NCBI RefSeq assembly: GCF_000975115.1
Contig: NZ_BBRE01000001.1
Coordinates: 1,256,211 to 1,320,210, forward strand
Direction of reading: 5' to 3'
From: Demequina oxidasica
GTDB taxonomy: Bacteria > Actinomycetota > Actinomycetes > Actinomycetales > Demequinaceae
DNA length: 64,000 nt
Part shown: piece by piece, positions 1-8,093 of the stretch
Layout of the letters: every line of letters begins with the position of its first letter
Numbering within the stretch: position 1 is the first letter of the stretch
Notes under the pieces: model-generated
Database searches by the model: none
What the model was told of the DNA's origin: nothing
The model's input: only the letters and a program-made list of their open reading frames with translations
Made by a program: the position numbers and the translations under genes

Positions 1-1176
1 CGCGAACCTCATCGCGATGGACCCCGCAAACGCCAGGATCAGCACGTAGGCCGCGGCGAGCGGGCCCAACTGCACCTGCGCACCAGCGGCCACGCCTAGG
101 CCGGCGATGACGATCGAGAACTCGCCACGGGGGACCAGCGAGAGCCCAGTTCTCCATTGACCCTTGGGGCCGATGCCGGCGCGGGAGGCCGCCCAGATTC
201 CAGTAGAGATCTTGGTCACCGCGGTAACTACCGCGAGGCCGATGGCGGGTAGCAGTACCGGCAGCAGGTCGCGGGGGTCGATGCCGATGCCAAAGAAGAC
301 AAAGAACAGCCCGCCGAACACATCGCGCAATGGTGGCAGCAGGCCACGCACATCGTCCGCGACCTGGCCGGACAGGGTCAGCCCTAAGAGGAAGGCGCCC
401 ACAGCGGCGGAGACCTGCACCGCCTCGGCCAGCCCGGCCACCAGGAACGTTAGCCCCAGCACTCCGAGCAGCAACAACTCGCGCGAGTGTGAGTGCACCA
501 TCTTGTTGACGTGAGTCGAGAATCGCATCGACACCAGGAACGCAATGGCGACCAGCCCAATCGCGACCGCGGCCGCGATTGCTCCTTGAGCCAACGTCGC
601 ACCCACCAGCAGCACAGCCATGAGCGGCAGGAAGATCGCCATCACGATGTCTTCCATCACCAGCAGGCTCAGGATCACGGGGGTCTCGCGGTTGGCCATG
701 CGGTCAAAGTCGTCGAGCAGCCGCGCGATGATTCCGGATGACGAGATGTAGGTGACGCCGCCCAGCAGCAGCGAGGCGGTGATGGACCACCCCAGGATTA
801 GCCCCACCGCAAATCCGGGTACCCCGTTCGCCACCAGGTCCAGTAGTCCAGCGCGCCAGTTGGACTTCATTCCGTCGCGCAGGTCCTGCGGCGAGTACTC
901 AAGCCCCAGCAGCAGGAGTAGCAGCACCACCCCTATCTGAGCGCCGATCTCGAGGAACTCCTCGCCCGCGGAGATGGGGATGATGCCCCCGTCGCCCATG
1001 AGTAGGCCGGCCAGGAGATAAAGCGGGATGGAGGGGATGCCGATGCGCGCGGCAAGGCGCCCCAGCAGCGCGAGCACCACCAGGATGACGCCAAGCTCGA
1101 TCAGCACGTCCCCGGTGTCGCCCGCCGCAGCCATGGGCAGGGGCATCCCCAGAGTCGGCGCGGCCCAGGACGTCAC
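1..1176 (-). CDS. Cation:proton antiporter, CPA2 family (KhtU/KefB-like), 3' part cut by window edge
   Basis: Integral-membrane monovalent cation/H+ antiporter of the CPA2 family. The minus strand is open from a GTG at 1176 to the window edge (392 codons, no stop), so the C-terminus is missing. It encodes alternating hydrophobic helices; near the start an ordinary antiporter opening is readable (LGRLAARIGIPSIPLYLLAG, then a Leu-rich helix ending LLLGLEYS). The GTG start lies 4 bases after the stop of the upstream KhtT-like gene, so the two are co-transcribed. In the Bacillus KhtTU system the TrkA-C protein gates the KhtU transporter, and the same pairing is inferred here. No leader-proximal alternative start was obviously better, although ATGs 10 and 14 codons inside are possible. 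The family call is confident; the substrate (K+ versus Na+) is not. Confidence 0.85.
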   Translation of the reverse strand, partial: MTSWAAPTLGMPLPMAAAGDTGDVLIELGVILVVLALLGRLAARIGIPSIPLYLLAGLLMGDGGIIPISAGEEFLEIGAQIGVVLLLLLLGLEYSPQDLRDGMKSNWRAGLLDLVANGVPGFAVGLILGWSITASLLLGGVTYISSSGIIARLLDDFDRMANRETPVILSLLVMEDIVMAIFLPLMAVLLVGATLAQGAIAAAVAIGLVAIAFLVSMRFSTHVNKMVHSHSRELLLLGVLGLTFLVAGLAEAVQVSAAVGAFLLGLTLSGQVADDVRGLLPPLRDVFGGLFFVFFGIGIDPRDLLPVLLPAIGLAVVTAVTKISTGIWAASRAGIGPKGQWRTGLSLVPRGEFSIVIAGLGVAAGAQVQLGPLAAAYVLILAFAGSIAMRFA

Positions 1177-1180
1177 GGCT

Positions 1181-1660
1181 CTAGCCGGTCAGGATCTGTG
1201 TCGCCTGGCGCACTGCCGTGGCACTGCCCATCACGAGCACAGTGTCGCCAGGGGCAAGGGAGAACGTGGGCTCCGGGCCGGGGATGGCAGCCTCGCCACG
1301 GATGACAGCCACGACGGACGCGGAGGTCTCGGTTCGGATCCGTCCGTCGCCGATGGTCTTTCCTGACAGGCCGCCGCCGTCCGGCATGGTGACCCACTCG
1401 ATCGCGAGGCCCTCGACGTTATGCTTGAGCTCCTCGAGGCGCGCGGTGATGTTGGTGCCGCCCAGCAGTTCCGCCACCTTGCTCGCATCACCCTCGGTCA
1501 GTTCTATGGTGCCGCGGCACGAATCCGGGTCCTCGCGGTCGTACAACGCGATGTCGCGCTTGCCGTCGCGACGGACCACCACTCCCACGTGGTCACCGCC
1601 TTCAGCCGTGAATTCGTAGCGCACGCCCACGCCGGGCAGCGGTGTCTCGAAGAGTTCCAT
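1181..1660 (-). CDS. TrkA-C domain regulatory subunit of K+/H+ antiporter (KhtT-like)
   Basis: A 159-residue soluble protein. Residues about 1-70 resemble the N-terminal domain of KhtT-like regulators and residues about 75-158 form an RCK-C/TrkA-C domain, seen as LSGKTIGDGRIRTET followed by the closing strand LAPGDTVLVMGSATAV. RCK-C domains bind nucleotides and gate the partner transporter. The length matches KhtT (about 165 residues), and the antiporter gene follows 4 bases downstream. The ATG at 1660 is preceded at six bases by AACAGT, a weak form of the leaderless -10 hexamer seen elsewhere in the window. Function is by family analogy. Confidence 0.85.
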   Translation of the reverse strand: MELFETPLPGVGVRYEFTAEGGDHVGVVVRRDGKRDIALYDREDPDSCRGTIELTEGDASKVAELLGGTNITARLEELKHNVEGLAIEWVTMPDGGGLSGKTIGDGRIRTETSASVVAVIRGEAAIPGPEPTFSLAPGDTVLVMGSATAVRQATQILTG

Positions 1661-1694
1661 GGGACTACTGTTCCATGCCTGGGCCTGCGACGCG

Positions 1695-2600
1695 TTACGC
1701 CTCGGCCGCGAGGTCCATTTCCAGCAGTCGCTCCCACGCCAGACGCATCACAAAGGGGTCCTCGAACGAGACGTGCCGCAAGGCGGCAAACACCTGGAAG
1801 GCGCCGATGCGCGCATGGGTGGCCGCGCTGATAGCGCCGTAAGCGTCGTAGAGCGCCTGGTGATCGGTGCGGGGCAGAAGGTTAGTTGCGTAGCCGAGGT
1901 CCGCGGCCGGGTCACCGCTACCGTAGTTGTGCCATTGCAGGACGCCGGCAAACTGACCGCGGTCCGAAAGCACAGCTCGGGGCTCGAGCCGGCCGTGCGT
2001 CCAGGTGGGATCCACGTCCATGGGCGCCGCAATGCCGCGCTCGAAGACGGTGCGTGTGGCATCGGCGTCAATTTCCCGCTGTTCTGGTGCGCCGGAAGCG
2101 GCGGCCCGGCTCAGAAGCTCCTCAAATCGGCGTGCCAACCGCGAAAGGGAGACGCTCGTGTGGGGGTTGGTAGCGGCATCGGCCGGGGCCTTCGTGTGAA
2201 TCTGACGGATCGCGGAACCAAAGGGCGCCGCGGAATCCGCGTGAAGAGGCACAAAGCCGGCAGTCGACGCGGACACCCACTCGACGAGTGTCCAGTGGCA
2301 CGGGTAGCCGTGGCCCGGTTCGCCACCCGCGATGGGAAAGCTGGCGGGAAAGGTCCAGGCACGCGCCTGGGGGCGTATCAATTCGGGAGCGCGCTCGTAC
2401 AGGTAGTCCCGGTCGGCGTAGCGCGGAAAAAGCGCACCGTAGTCGTCCCCAATGCGTATCGCGAAGTGGTCTTCAAGAGTGTAGCGACGGCCAAGCTCGC
2501 GTTCGGCAAGGTGCGGAAACTGCTCGTCGATGAGCAGTCTCAACTGCTCATCGGGCAGGTAGAGGGGCTCGCTTTCCAGCGGGTGCGCGGCATCGGGCAT
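1695..2600 (-). CDS. Degenerate phosphotransferase (APH-fold) protein, probably catalytically inactive
   Basis: A 301-residue protein with the layout of aminoglycoside phosphotransferase-fold kinases: an N-terminal nucleotide lobe, then a C-lobe with the brace motif (WTHGRLEPRAVL, about 200-211) and the metal-binding segment (GVLQWHNYGSGDPAADLGYA, about 219-238). In active enzymes the brace reads HGDLxxxN and the second motif IDW. Here the catalytic Asp is Arg204, the Asn is Ala209 and the metal-binding Asp is Gln222, while the structural GDPAADL segment is intact. This reads as a pseudo-kinase that kept the fold. A TAGCCT hexamer six bases before the ATG suggests a leaderless transcript. A binding or regulatory role is inference. 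Confidence 0.8.
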   Translation of the reverse strand: MPDAAHPLESEPLYLPDEQLRLLIDEQFPHLAERELGRRYTLEDHFAIRIGDDYGALFPRYADRDYLYERAPELIRPQARAWTFPASFPIAGGEPGHGYPCHWTLVEWVSASTAGFVPLHADSAAPFGSAIRQIHTKAPADAATNPHTSVSLSRLARRFEELLSRAAASGAPEQREIDADATRTVFERGIAAPMDVDPTWTHGRLEPRAVLSDRGQFAGVLQWHNYGSGDPAADLGYATNLLPRTDHQALYDAYGAISAATHARIGAFQVFAALRHVSFEDPFVMRLAWERLLEMDLAAEA

Positions 2601-2606
2601 GGTTTT

Positions 2607-2612
2607 AGGCTA
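2607..2612 (-). promoter_or_regulatory. -10 element TAGCCT, leaderless start of APH-fold gene
   Basis: TAGCCT on the minus strand with six bases between it and the ATG at 2600, which places the predicted transcription start on the start codon. No Shine-Dalgarno sequence is present. Confidence 0.55.
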
Positions 2613-2662
2613 GTCCTACATGGAGGGGCGCTCGGACCATCGCGCCCTACAAAGAACCGCCG

Positions 2663-2827
2663 CTACTTGACGTACCGTACGGCGCTGCCGGCAACCTTCA
2701 GGCCCTTCGCGGCCTTCGACTCTGGACCGCGAGTTCTCTCCACGTGCTCACCCGACTTTCGCAGGACATTCGCGATGATGGGCACAGCGATGGCGATGAT
2801 GATCCAGCGGACGATGCGACGGCGCAC
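2663..2827 (-). CDS. Small single-pass membrane protein (54 aa)
   Basis: Reading the minus strand from GTG 2827 gives a 54-residue protein. It starts with a basic MRRRIVRW segment, has a hydrophobic stretch IIIAIAVPIIANVL (about 9-22) and ends in a basic, amphipathic tail (KAAKGLKVAGSAVRYVK). An AAGGAGG ribosome-binding site lies five bases before the GTG, unusually strong for this window and decisive for the start. Small basic one-helix proteins of this sort are common in actinobacteria, but I do not recognise a named family. It lies alone between the divergent methyltransferase and the APH-fold gene. Confidence 0.7.
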   Translation of the reverse strand: MRRRIVRWIIIAIAVPIIANVLRKSGEHVERTRGPESKAAKGLKVAGSAVRYVK

Positions 2828-2917
2828 GGTTGCCTCCTTGGTATCGGACCCTCCTATTATGCGCGAGCGCAGGCTGGTTCTGTAGGCGAGTGGCGTGGTG
2901 TGCGCGACAATGGACGC

Positions 2918-3556
2918 ATGAGCGAGGAACTAGAGAAGGCCGATGCCCCCAAGAAGGTGGTCGACGACGATCGCCGCTGGAACTACTCGATTCACTACCA
3001 GCGCCGGGTCGTGGATCTGATTCCGGAGAGCGCGCGTACTGCGATTGATGTGGGTTGTGGAGAGGGAATGTTCGCCCGTGAACTCGCCTCCCGTCACCTG
3101 GCTGTGACGGCCATTGATGAGGACGGCCCCACCCTTGAGCGGGCGCTGGCCCAGGACACGACCGGCATCGACTACCTCGAAGGAGACTTCCTCACGCACG
3201 ACCTCACTCTTGAGGGCTACGACGTGGTGAGCGCCATCGCCGTGTTGCATCACGTCGATATCGCGGTCGGGCTGGAGCGCCTCAAGGCGCTCGTCGCTCC
3301 GGGAGGCGTGGTGCTCGTGGTGGGCGCGAGCAAGGGCACCATGAAGACCATGCCTAAGGAGATTGGCGCGTCGTTCGCTGACAAGGCTCAGCGACTGTGG
3401 CGCGGCTGGTGGGACCACGGAACACCCAGTGCGTGGCCGCCCCCGCACACGTTCGACGAGGTGCGCGATGCCGCTGTCGAGATTCTTCCCGGCTGCGAGA
3501 TTAAGAACCACTTGCTGTACCGCTACACGCTGACGTGGTCCAAGCCGGAAGCGTGA
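2918..3556 (+). CDS. Class I SAM-dependent methyltransferase
   Basis: A 212-residue Rossmann-fold methyltransferase. The SAM-binding glycine loop is AIDVGCGEGMFARELA (about residues 44-59), the acidic motif II follows (TAIDEDGPTLERALA) and motif IV is seen as VSAIAVLHHVD. This profile is typical of small-molecule methyltransferases of the UbiE/Methyltransf_11-25 type; the substrate is unknown. A much longer open frame extends upstream, but the ATG at 2918 begins the homologous region and has GACAAT six bases upstream, matching the leaderless pattern. Its stop overlaps the start of the next gene by 4 bases (GTGA), implying translational coupling with the P1 peptidase. Confidence 0.85.
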   Translation: MSEELEKADAPKKVVDDDRRWNYSIHYQRRVVDLIPESARTAIDVGCGEGMFARELASRHLAVTAIDEDGPTLERALAQDTTGIDYLEGDFLTHDLTLEGYDVVSAIAVLHHVDIAVGLERLKALVAPGGVVLVVGASKGTMKTMPKEIGASFADKAQRLWRGWWDHGTPSAWPPPHTFDEVRDAAVEILPGCEIKNHLLYRYTLTWSKPEA

Positions 3557-4656
3557 CGGTGAGCGCCGCCATGCCACGTGTCCGTAACAACACGCTGACC
3601 GCGTTGGACGGCGTGCGGGTGGGTCATGCCACGCACGTGGACGCGCTAACCGGCTGCACGGCCGTGGTGTTCGACCGCCCACTGTCTGCCGCCGTGAAGG
3701 CATACGGCGGCGGCGCCGGGGGGTTCAACCTCGAGGGACTGCGCGGCGGCCACACCGACTACGGCATCGGCGGGATCTTTGTATCCGGCGGCTCGAGCAC
3801 CGGCCTGCTGACGGGCGCGGGCCTCATGGAGGCCATGCGCGCCGATGGCGTCGGAGCAAAGTCCGGACCGGACGGAAGCATCACGAACCCCTCCGTATCC
3901 GGCGCGGCGATCTACGACCTTGGCATGGAGGTCGCGTCGTTCAGCGCTGACTATGGCTGGGAGGCCTACGCCAACGCGACGGCCGATGCGGTGGCAAGCG
4001 GCAACGTGGGCGCCGGCACCGGCGCTTCAGTGGGCAAATACCGCTGGCTGGACTTGGGGGCATCGAACCCCGCCATGAAAGGCGGCGTGGGCAACGCGCG
4101 CGTGGATATCGCAGGCGCGAACCCCGGCGGCGGCATCACCGTCTGCGCGATGTCGGTGGTGAACGCCGTGGGCAACGTGGTGCTCCCCAACGGTCAGATC
4201 TTGGCAGGCAACCGTGACGAGAACGGTGGCTTCTCCAGCTACGAGGAGCTTGCGGAGTTCCTCACGCGCGCGGATGCTGGCAGCAGCGAGCACAACACCA
4301 CCATCACCGTGGTGGGCATCAACGTCGACCTAGGATCGCTCGAGCACTACGAGAAGGTCGCGCACTTTGCGACCCATGGCCAGGTGCGGGCCATTAACCC
4401 CGTACACACGGCAGGGGATGGCGACACGGTCTTCGTGTTCTCCACCGCGCGGGTGACGGATCCGCTGAACTCCACCGCGCAGTACTTCAAAGAGTCCGCG
4501 ACTGACATTCACCTGCAGGTGGACCTGATTGGGCACGCCGCCGCGAAAGCAGTGCAGGAGAGCATTTACGACGCGTGCCGTAGCGCGCGCACGGTATTGG
4601 TCGAGGGCGCCTATGGCGGGATCGTGCCAAGCGCGGCCGACTACCCGGTCAGGTAG
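3553..4656 (+). CDS. P1 family (DmpA/NylC-like) N-terminal-nucleophile peptidase
   Basis: A 367-residue protein of peptidase family S58/P1, the Ntn-hydrolase family of DmpA aminopeptidase and the nylon-oligomer hydrolase NylC. Family signatures are the N-terminal LDGVRVGHATH, the Gly-rich GGSSTGLLTG segment, GANPGGGITVCA and the conserved IRAINPVHTAGDGDTVF-like block near the C-terminus (here VRAINPVHTAGDGDTVF). In NylC the proenzyme self-cleaves between Asn and Thr; the matching site here is Asn248-Thr249 in HNTTITVVG, which would leave an alpha chain of about 248 and a beta chain of about 119 residues. GTG 3553 was chosen because it overlaps the methyltransferase stop by 4 bases; an earlier GTG at 3535 lies inside that gene. 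Natural substrate unknown. Confidence 0.85.
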   Translation: MTVSAAMPRVRNNTLTALDGVRVGHATHVDALTGCTAVVFDRPLSAAVKAYGGGAGGFNLEGLRGGHTDYGIGGIFVSGGSSTGLLTGAGLMEAMRADGVGAKSGPDGSITNPSVSGAAIYDLGMEVASFSADYGWEAYANATADAVASGNVGAGTGASVGKYRWLDLGASNPAMKGGVGNARVDIAGANPGGGITVCAMSVVNAVGNVVLPNGQILAGNRDENGGFSSYEELAEFLTRADAGSSEHNTTITVVGINVDLGSLEHYEKVAHFATHGQVRAINPVHTAGDGDTVFVFSTARVTDPLNSTAQYFKESATDIHLQVDLIGHAAAKAVQESIYDACRSARTVLVEGAYGGIVPSAADYPVR

Positions 4657-4665
4657 TCAGCCAAC

Positions 4666-5217
4666 TTACTGTCGTTGTTTCCACTCGCGCGCCAGTAGTC
4701 CGTACATCGCGTCATCGGTGATCCGGTCGCCCACCCAGTAGGACTCCCGCTTGGTTCCCTCGTGGATAAAGCCCAGGCGGTCTAGCACCCGCACGGACGG
4801 TAGGTTTCCTGGATCGGTGGTGGCCTCGATGCGGTGCACGCCCAGCACATTGACGACGTATTCACACACGGCCCCGGTGGCCTCGGTGCTGAAGTAGTGG
4901 CCCCGCGCCCAGGGGTGCAGGGTGTAGCCGATCTCTGCGGTGTGGCTGTCCTCGGATAGCCGGATGCCGACGTCACCCACGATGCGCCCATCCTTGGTGC
5001 GCTCGACCGCGAGCAGGAACCACTCGCCAGGGGTCACATCGCCGCGATCCACCATGGCGTCAATCAGGTCCTGTGCGCTCTCGACCGGATAGGGCACCAC
5101 CCAGGCCTGGTAGCGCGCGGTCGCGGGGTCGCTACGACGCTCGGCTAGATCCTCGGCGTCTCCTGGCACCATCGCGCGAAGGGTGAGCCTGCCGGTCGTG
5201 AGAGGTGAGAATGCCAT
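4666..5217 (-). CDS. GNAT acetyltransferase (RimJ/RimL type)
   Basis: A 183-residue Gcn5-related N-acetyltransferase of the ribosomal-protein-acetyltransferase type. It begins MAFSPLTTGRLTLRAM, carries the acetyl-CoA region around EIGYTLHPWARGHYFSTEAT and closes with the usual LGVHRIEATTDPGNLPSVRV and LDRLGFIHEGTKRESY blocks. The ATG at 5217 is preferred to one seven codons upstream because family homology starts there and CATACT lies six bases before it. The gene converges on the P1 peptidase with only 9 bases between stops. Substrate cannot be assigned. Confidence 0.85.
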   Translation of the reverse strand: MAFSPLTTGRLTLRAMVPGDAEDLAERRSDPATARYQAWVVPYPVESAQDLIDAMVDRGDVTPGEWFLLAVERTKDGRIVGDVGIRLSEDSHTAEIGYTLHPWARGHYFSTEATGAVCEYVVNVLGVHRIEATTDPGNLPSVRVLDRLGFIHEGTKRESYWVGDRITDDAMYGLLAREWKQRQ

Positions 5218-5277
5218 ATCCCCAGTATGCCGCGACACGGTACGACGCGCCTGGCACGCGCCGGTCGGGCGGCGTGG

Positions 5278-6960
5278 TCAGCGCTCGCGGTCGACGCGGC
5301 CGACGTCCCACACGGGCTCTGAGCTCTCGGTGACATTGCCGTCTTCGCCAAAAACCAAGAACCGCTCAAAGTTGGCCGCGAACCAGCGGTCGTGCGTCAC
5401 GGCGATGACCGCACCCTCAAAGGACATGAGAGCACTCTCGAGTGACTCGGCGGACTCTAGATCCAGGTTGTCGGTGGGCTCGTCCAACAGCAGCATGGTC
5501 GCCCCGGCGAGCTCTAGCAACAGCACCTGGAAACGTGCCTGCTGGCCTCCGGACAGGCTCTCGAACTTCTGCTCCGACGACGCCCCGAGACCGTAACGGT
5601 CCAACACGCTCTCGGCTGCCGAACGGTCCAACCCCTTGCGGTGAGCGTCCCCGCGGTGCAGCAGGTCGAGCAGAGTCTTACCCTGCCACTCGGGATGCGA
5701 ATGGGTCTGCGCGAACCAGCCGGAGCGCACGCGTGGTCCGAGCGCCACGTGTCCAGTGTGGTTGACAGGCTTCGGAGCCACGTCACCCACCGGCTGGTGC
5801 TCCACGTCCGGGTCGGATCCACCCGCTGCGAGCAGCCGCAGAAAGTGCGACTTGCCAGAGCCGTTGGCGCCCAGCAGTGCCACGCGGTCGCCGTACCAGA
5901 TCTCCGTGCTGAACGGCTTCATCAATCCGGTCAGCTCTAGTTCCTCGATCACGACGGCGCGCTTAGCAGTGCGTCCGCCACGCAGCTTCATGTTGACCGA
6001 CTGCGGCAGCGGAATGGGCTCTGGCTTGCCGGCCTCTTCGAACTTGCGCAGCTTGGTCTTTGCTGCGGCGTAGCGGTTGGCCATGTCGGGGCTGCTGGCC
6101 GCTCGCGCCTGCATCGTCCTCACCAAGTCCTTGATGCGTGCGTGCTCCTCGTCCCAGCGGCGCAGGTCCTCTTCCATGCGCGCGATGCGAGCCTCGCGGC
6201 CCTCGCGGTACGTCGACCAGCCGGAGGGGTGGATCCACAGCGTGTTGCCGTGGCTATTGCGTTCGAGGGTCGCGACCTTGGTGGCGGCGCGGTTCAGCAG
6301 CTCGCGGTCGTGGCTCACCAGCAGGATCGCCTTGCGCGACGCCACCAGCTGCTCCTCGAGCCACAGCTTTCCCGGCACGTCCAGGTAGTTGTCCGGCTCG
6401 TCCAGGATCAGCACGTCGTGGTCGTCGCGCAGCAGCGCCTCAAGCACTAGGCGCTTTTGCTCGCCGCCAGACAGCGTTGACACCTCGCGGTCTCGGGCCT
6501 TGTCGAAGGAGATCCCCATCGCGGAGACGGTGCACACGTCCCACAGCGTCTCGAGTTCGTAGCCGCCGGCATCACCCCAGGCAATCACAGCATCTGCGTA
6601 CGCCATCTGATCCTTCTCAGTGCCCGTCTCGTACATGCGGGCTTCCGACGCCGTGGCTCGCTCGGCGAGCGCGCGCAACTTGGGTGGGGCGACAGACAGC
6701 AGCAGGTCCGCGACGGTTGAGTTGTCGCGCACGGAGCCGATGAACTGCGTCATCACCCCCAGGTTTCCGGTCACGGCGACGGTGCCTTCGTGCGGCGCGA
6801 GGTCGGAGCGGGCGATGCGCGTCAGGGTGGTCTTGCCGGTTCCGTTGGGGCCCACGAGCGCGACCACGTCGCCCTCGCCCACCTTGAAGGTGACGTCGCG
6901 CAGCAGCATGCGTCCGTCGTCGAGGGAAAAAGAAACGTCGCTTATCTGAAGATGGCCCAC
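5278..6960 (-). CDS. ABC-F family ATPase (ribosome-associated, Uup/EttA-like)
   Basis: A 560-residue soluble protein with two ATPase cassettes and no membrane segments, the ABC-F layout. Cassette 1 has Walker A GPNGTGKTT, signature LSGGEQKR and Walker B LILDEPDNYLD; cassette 2 has GANGSGKS, LSGGQQAR and LLLDEPTDNLD. A charged linker of about 80 residues (IARMEEDLRRWDEEHARIKD and following) joins them. ABC-F proteins bind the ribosomal E site and modulate translation or antibiotic sensitivity; which subgroup is unclear. The start is GTG 6960 (MGHLQISDVSF), because it is where the family begins and TACCCT lies exactly six bases upstream; longer frames to 7173 run into the divergent topoisomerase gene. 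Confidence 0.9.
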   Translation of the reverse strand: MGHLQISDVSFSLDDGRMLLRDVTFKVGEGDVVALVGPNGTGKTTLTRIARSDLAPHEGTVAVTGNLGVMTQFIGSVRDNSTVADLLLSVAPPKLRALAERATASEARMYETGTEKDQMAYADAVIAWGDAGGYELETLWDVCTVSAMGISFDKARDREVSTLSGGEQKRLVLEALLRDDHDVLILDEPDNYLDVPGKLWLEEQLVASRKAILLVSHDRELLNRAATKVATLERNSHGNTLWIHPSGWSTYREGREARIARMEEDLRRWDEEHARIKDLVRTMQARAASSPDMANRYAAAKTKLRKFEEAGKPEPIPLPQSVNMKLRGGRTAKRAVVIEELELTGLMKPFSTEIWYGDRVALLGANGSGKSHFLRLLAAGGSDPDVEHQPVGDVAPKPVNHTGHVALGPRVRSGWFAQTHSHPEWQGKTLLDLLHRGDAHRKGLDRSAAESVLDRYGLGASSEQKFESLSGGQQARFQVLLLELAGATMLLLDEPTDNLDLESAESLESALMSFEGAVIAVTHDRWFAANFERFLVFGEDGNVTESSEPVWDVGRVDRER

Positions 6961-6966
6961 CCCAAA

Positions 6967-6972
6967 AGGGTA
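6967..6972 (-). promoter_or_regulatory. -10 element TACCCT of ABC-F gene (leaderless)
   Basis: TACCCT on the minus strand, six bases from the GTG at 6960. It sits in a 31-base divergent intergenic region shared with the topoisomerase IB promoter, so any -35 contact must lie inside the neighbouring coding sequence. Confidence 0.55.
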
Positions 6973-6979
6973 CGCGGGG

Positions 6980-6985
6980 TACAAA
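6980..6985 (+). promoter_or_regulatory. Probable -10 element TACAAA of topoisomerase IB gene (leaderless)
   Basis: TACAAA lies six bases before the ATG at 6992, only 7 bases from the oppositely oriented ABC-F -10 element. It departs from TAnnnT at the last base, so it is weaker evidence than its partner. Confidence 0.4.
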
Positions 6986-6991
6986 TGAGTT

Positions 6992-8083
6992 ATGGCACGC
7001 TTACGGCGCTCGCGCCCCTCGTCTCCTGGTCTGGCGCGTCGTCGTGCAGGCCGTGGTTGGGTTTTCCTCGATGAAACGGGTTCGCGGATTTCCGATGCGA
7101 CGGTGATCGCTCGCTGCAGGGAGCTAGTGATTCCTCCCGCGTGGACAGATGTATGGATCTGCCCGTGGCCCAACGGTCACCTGCAGGCCATGGGGACCGA
7201 TGACGCGGGACGGCGTCAGTACCTTTATCACCCCGCATGGCGTGAGGCCCGCGATCGTGAGAAGCATCAGCGCGTTCTTGAGACGGCGCACGCCCTGCCG
7301 GCCGCCCGCGACGCGGTGAGTCACGACCTCACACTCGCTGATATGTCGCGTCGGCATGTCTTGGCCGTGGCGTTCCGGCTCCTGGACATTGGGCTCTTCC
7401 GAGTAGGAGGTGAGACCTACGCGCTGGACAACGGCTCCTACGGCCTTGCGACCCTGCGACGGGATCACGTCACCGTGGGTGGCGACGGGATCACGTTCGA
7501 CTACGTCGCGAAGTCCGGCAAGCAGCGCACCCTGGTACTCCGCGACGATGCGTGTGCCGAGGCAATCTCGACTCTCAAACGCCGCGGCGACGACGACCCC
7601 GAGCTCCTCGCGTGGCGTGAGTCCACGTCTCCCGCCACGTGGAGGGACATCACCAGCGGCGACATCAACGAGTACGTGCAGGAGGTGGTGGGCGGGCACA
7701 TGTCAGCCAAGGACTTCCGGACCTGGCATGGGACTGTGCTGGCCGCGACAGCACTCGCGGAACTACCCGCCGCCGCGGACCTGAGCGCCACCAAGCGCAC
7801 GCGTGAGGTCGCCTCCGTCATGCGTCGGGTCTCCGAGGTACTGGGCAACACGCCGGCGGTGGCGCGCGCCTCGTACGTCGACCCTCGCCTAGTCGACCTG
7901 TGGGAGGACGGCTACTCGATCGCTCCTGCGCTCGCGGACGATGACGTAGAGGACCTGCGCGAGGCGTACGACCATCAGCGAGACGCGTGCGAGCGCGCCA
8001 CTCTCGCAATCTTGACGACGGCGCCTCTGCGCATCAACGCCGCCCTGAGGCGCGTGAAGGGACGCACCAAGCGGCGTCGGTAG
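6992..8083 (+). CDS. DNA topoisomerase IB (poxvirus type)
   Basis: A 363-residue type IB topoisomerase of the compact bacterial/poxvirus class. It has the N-terminal domain (GRGWVFLDETGSRISD), the catalytic-core segments RVGGETYALDNGSYGLATLR, FDYVAKSGKQR and KDFRTWHGTVLAA, and the active-site tyrosine within VARASYVDPRLVDLW. Such enzymes relax supercoils by forming a 3'-phosphotyrosyl intermediate without ATP. Length fits the family (about 330-370). The basic C-terminus (KGRTKRRR) is usual. It is divergent from the ABC-F gene and convergent with the aminotransferase, with only 10 bases before the latter's stop. Confidence 0.9.
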   Translation: MARLRRSRPSSPGLARRRAGRGWVFLDETGSRISDATVIARCRELVIPPAWTDVWICPWPNGHLQAMGTDDAGRRQYLYHPAWREARDREKHQRVLETAHALPAARDAVSHDLTLADMSRRHVLAVAFRLLDIGLFRVGGETYALDNGSYGLATLRRDHVTVGGDGITFDYVAKSGKQRTLVLRDDACAEAISTLKRRGDDDPELLAWRESTSPATWRDITSGDINEYVQEVVGGHMSAKDFRTWHGTVLAATALAELPAAADLSATKRTREVASVMRRVSEVLGNTPAVARASYVDPRLVDLWEDGYSIAPALADDDVEDLREAYDHQRDACERATLAILTTAPLRINAALRRVKGRTKRRR

Positions 8084-8093
8084 GCAGCGTCTC

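Noticed and set aside
1659..2885. 408-codon open frame on the plus strand
   Set aside because: It is antisense to the phosphotransferase-fold gene, rich in Arg and Gly/Ala, without recognisable domain; a GC-rich shadow frame.
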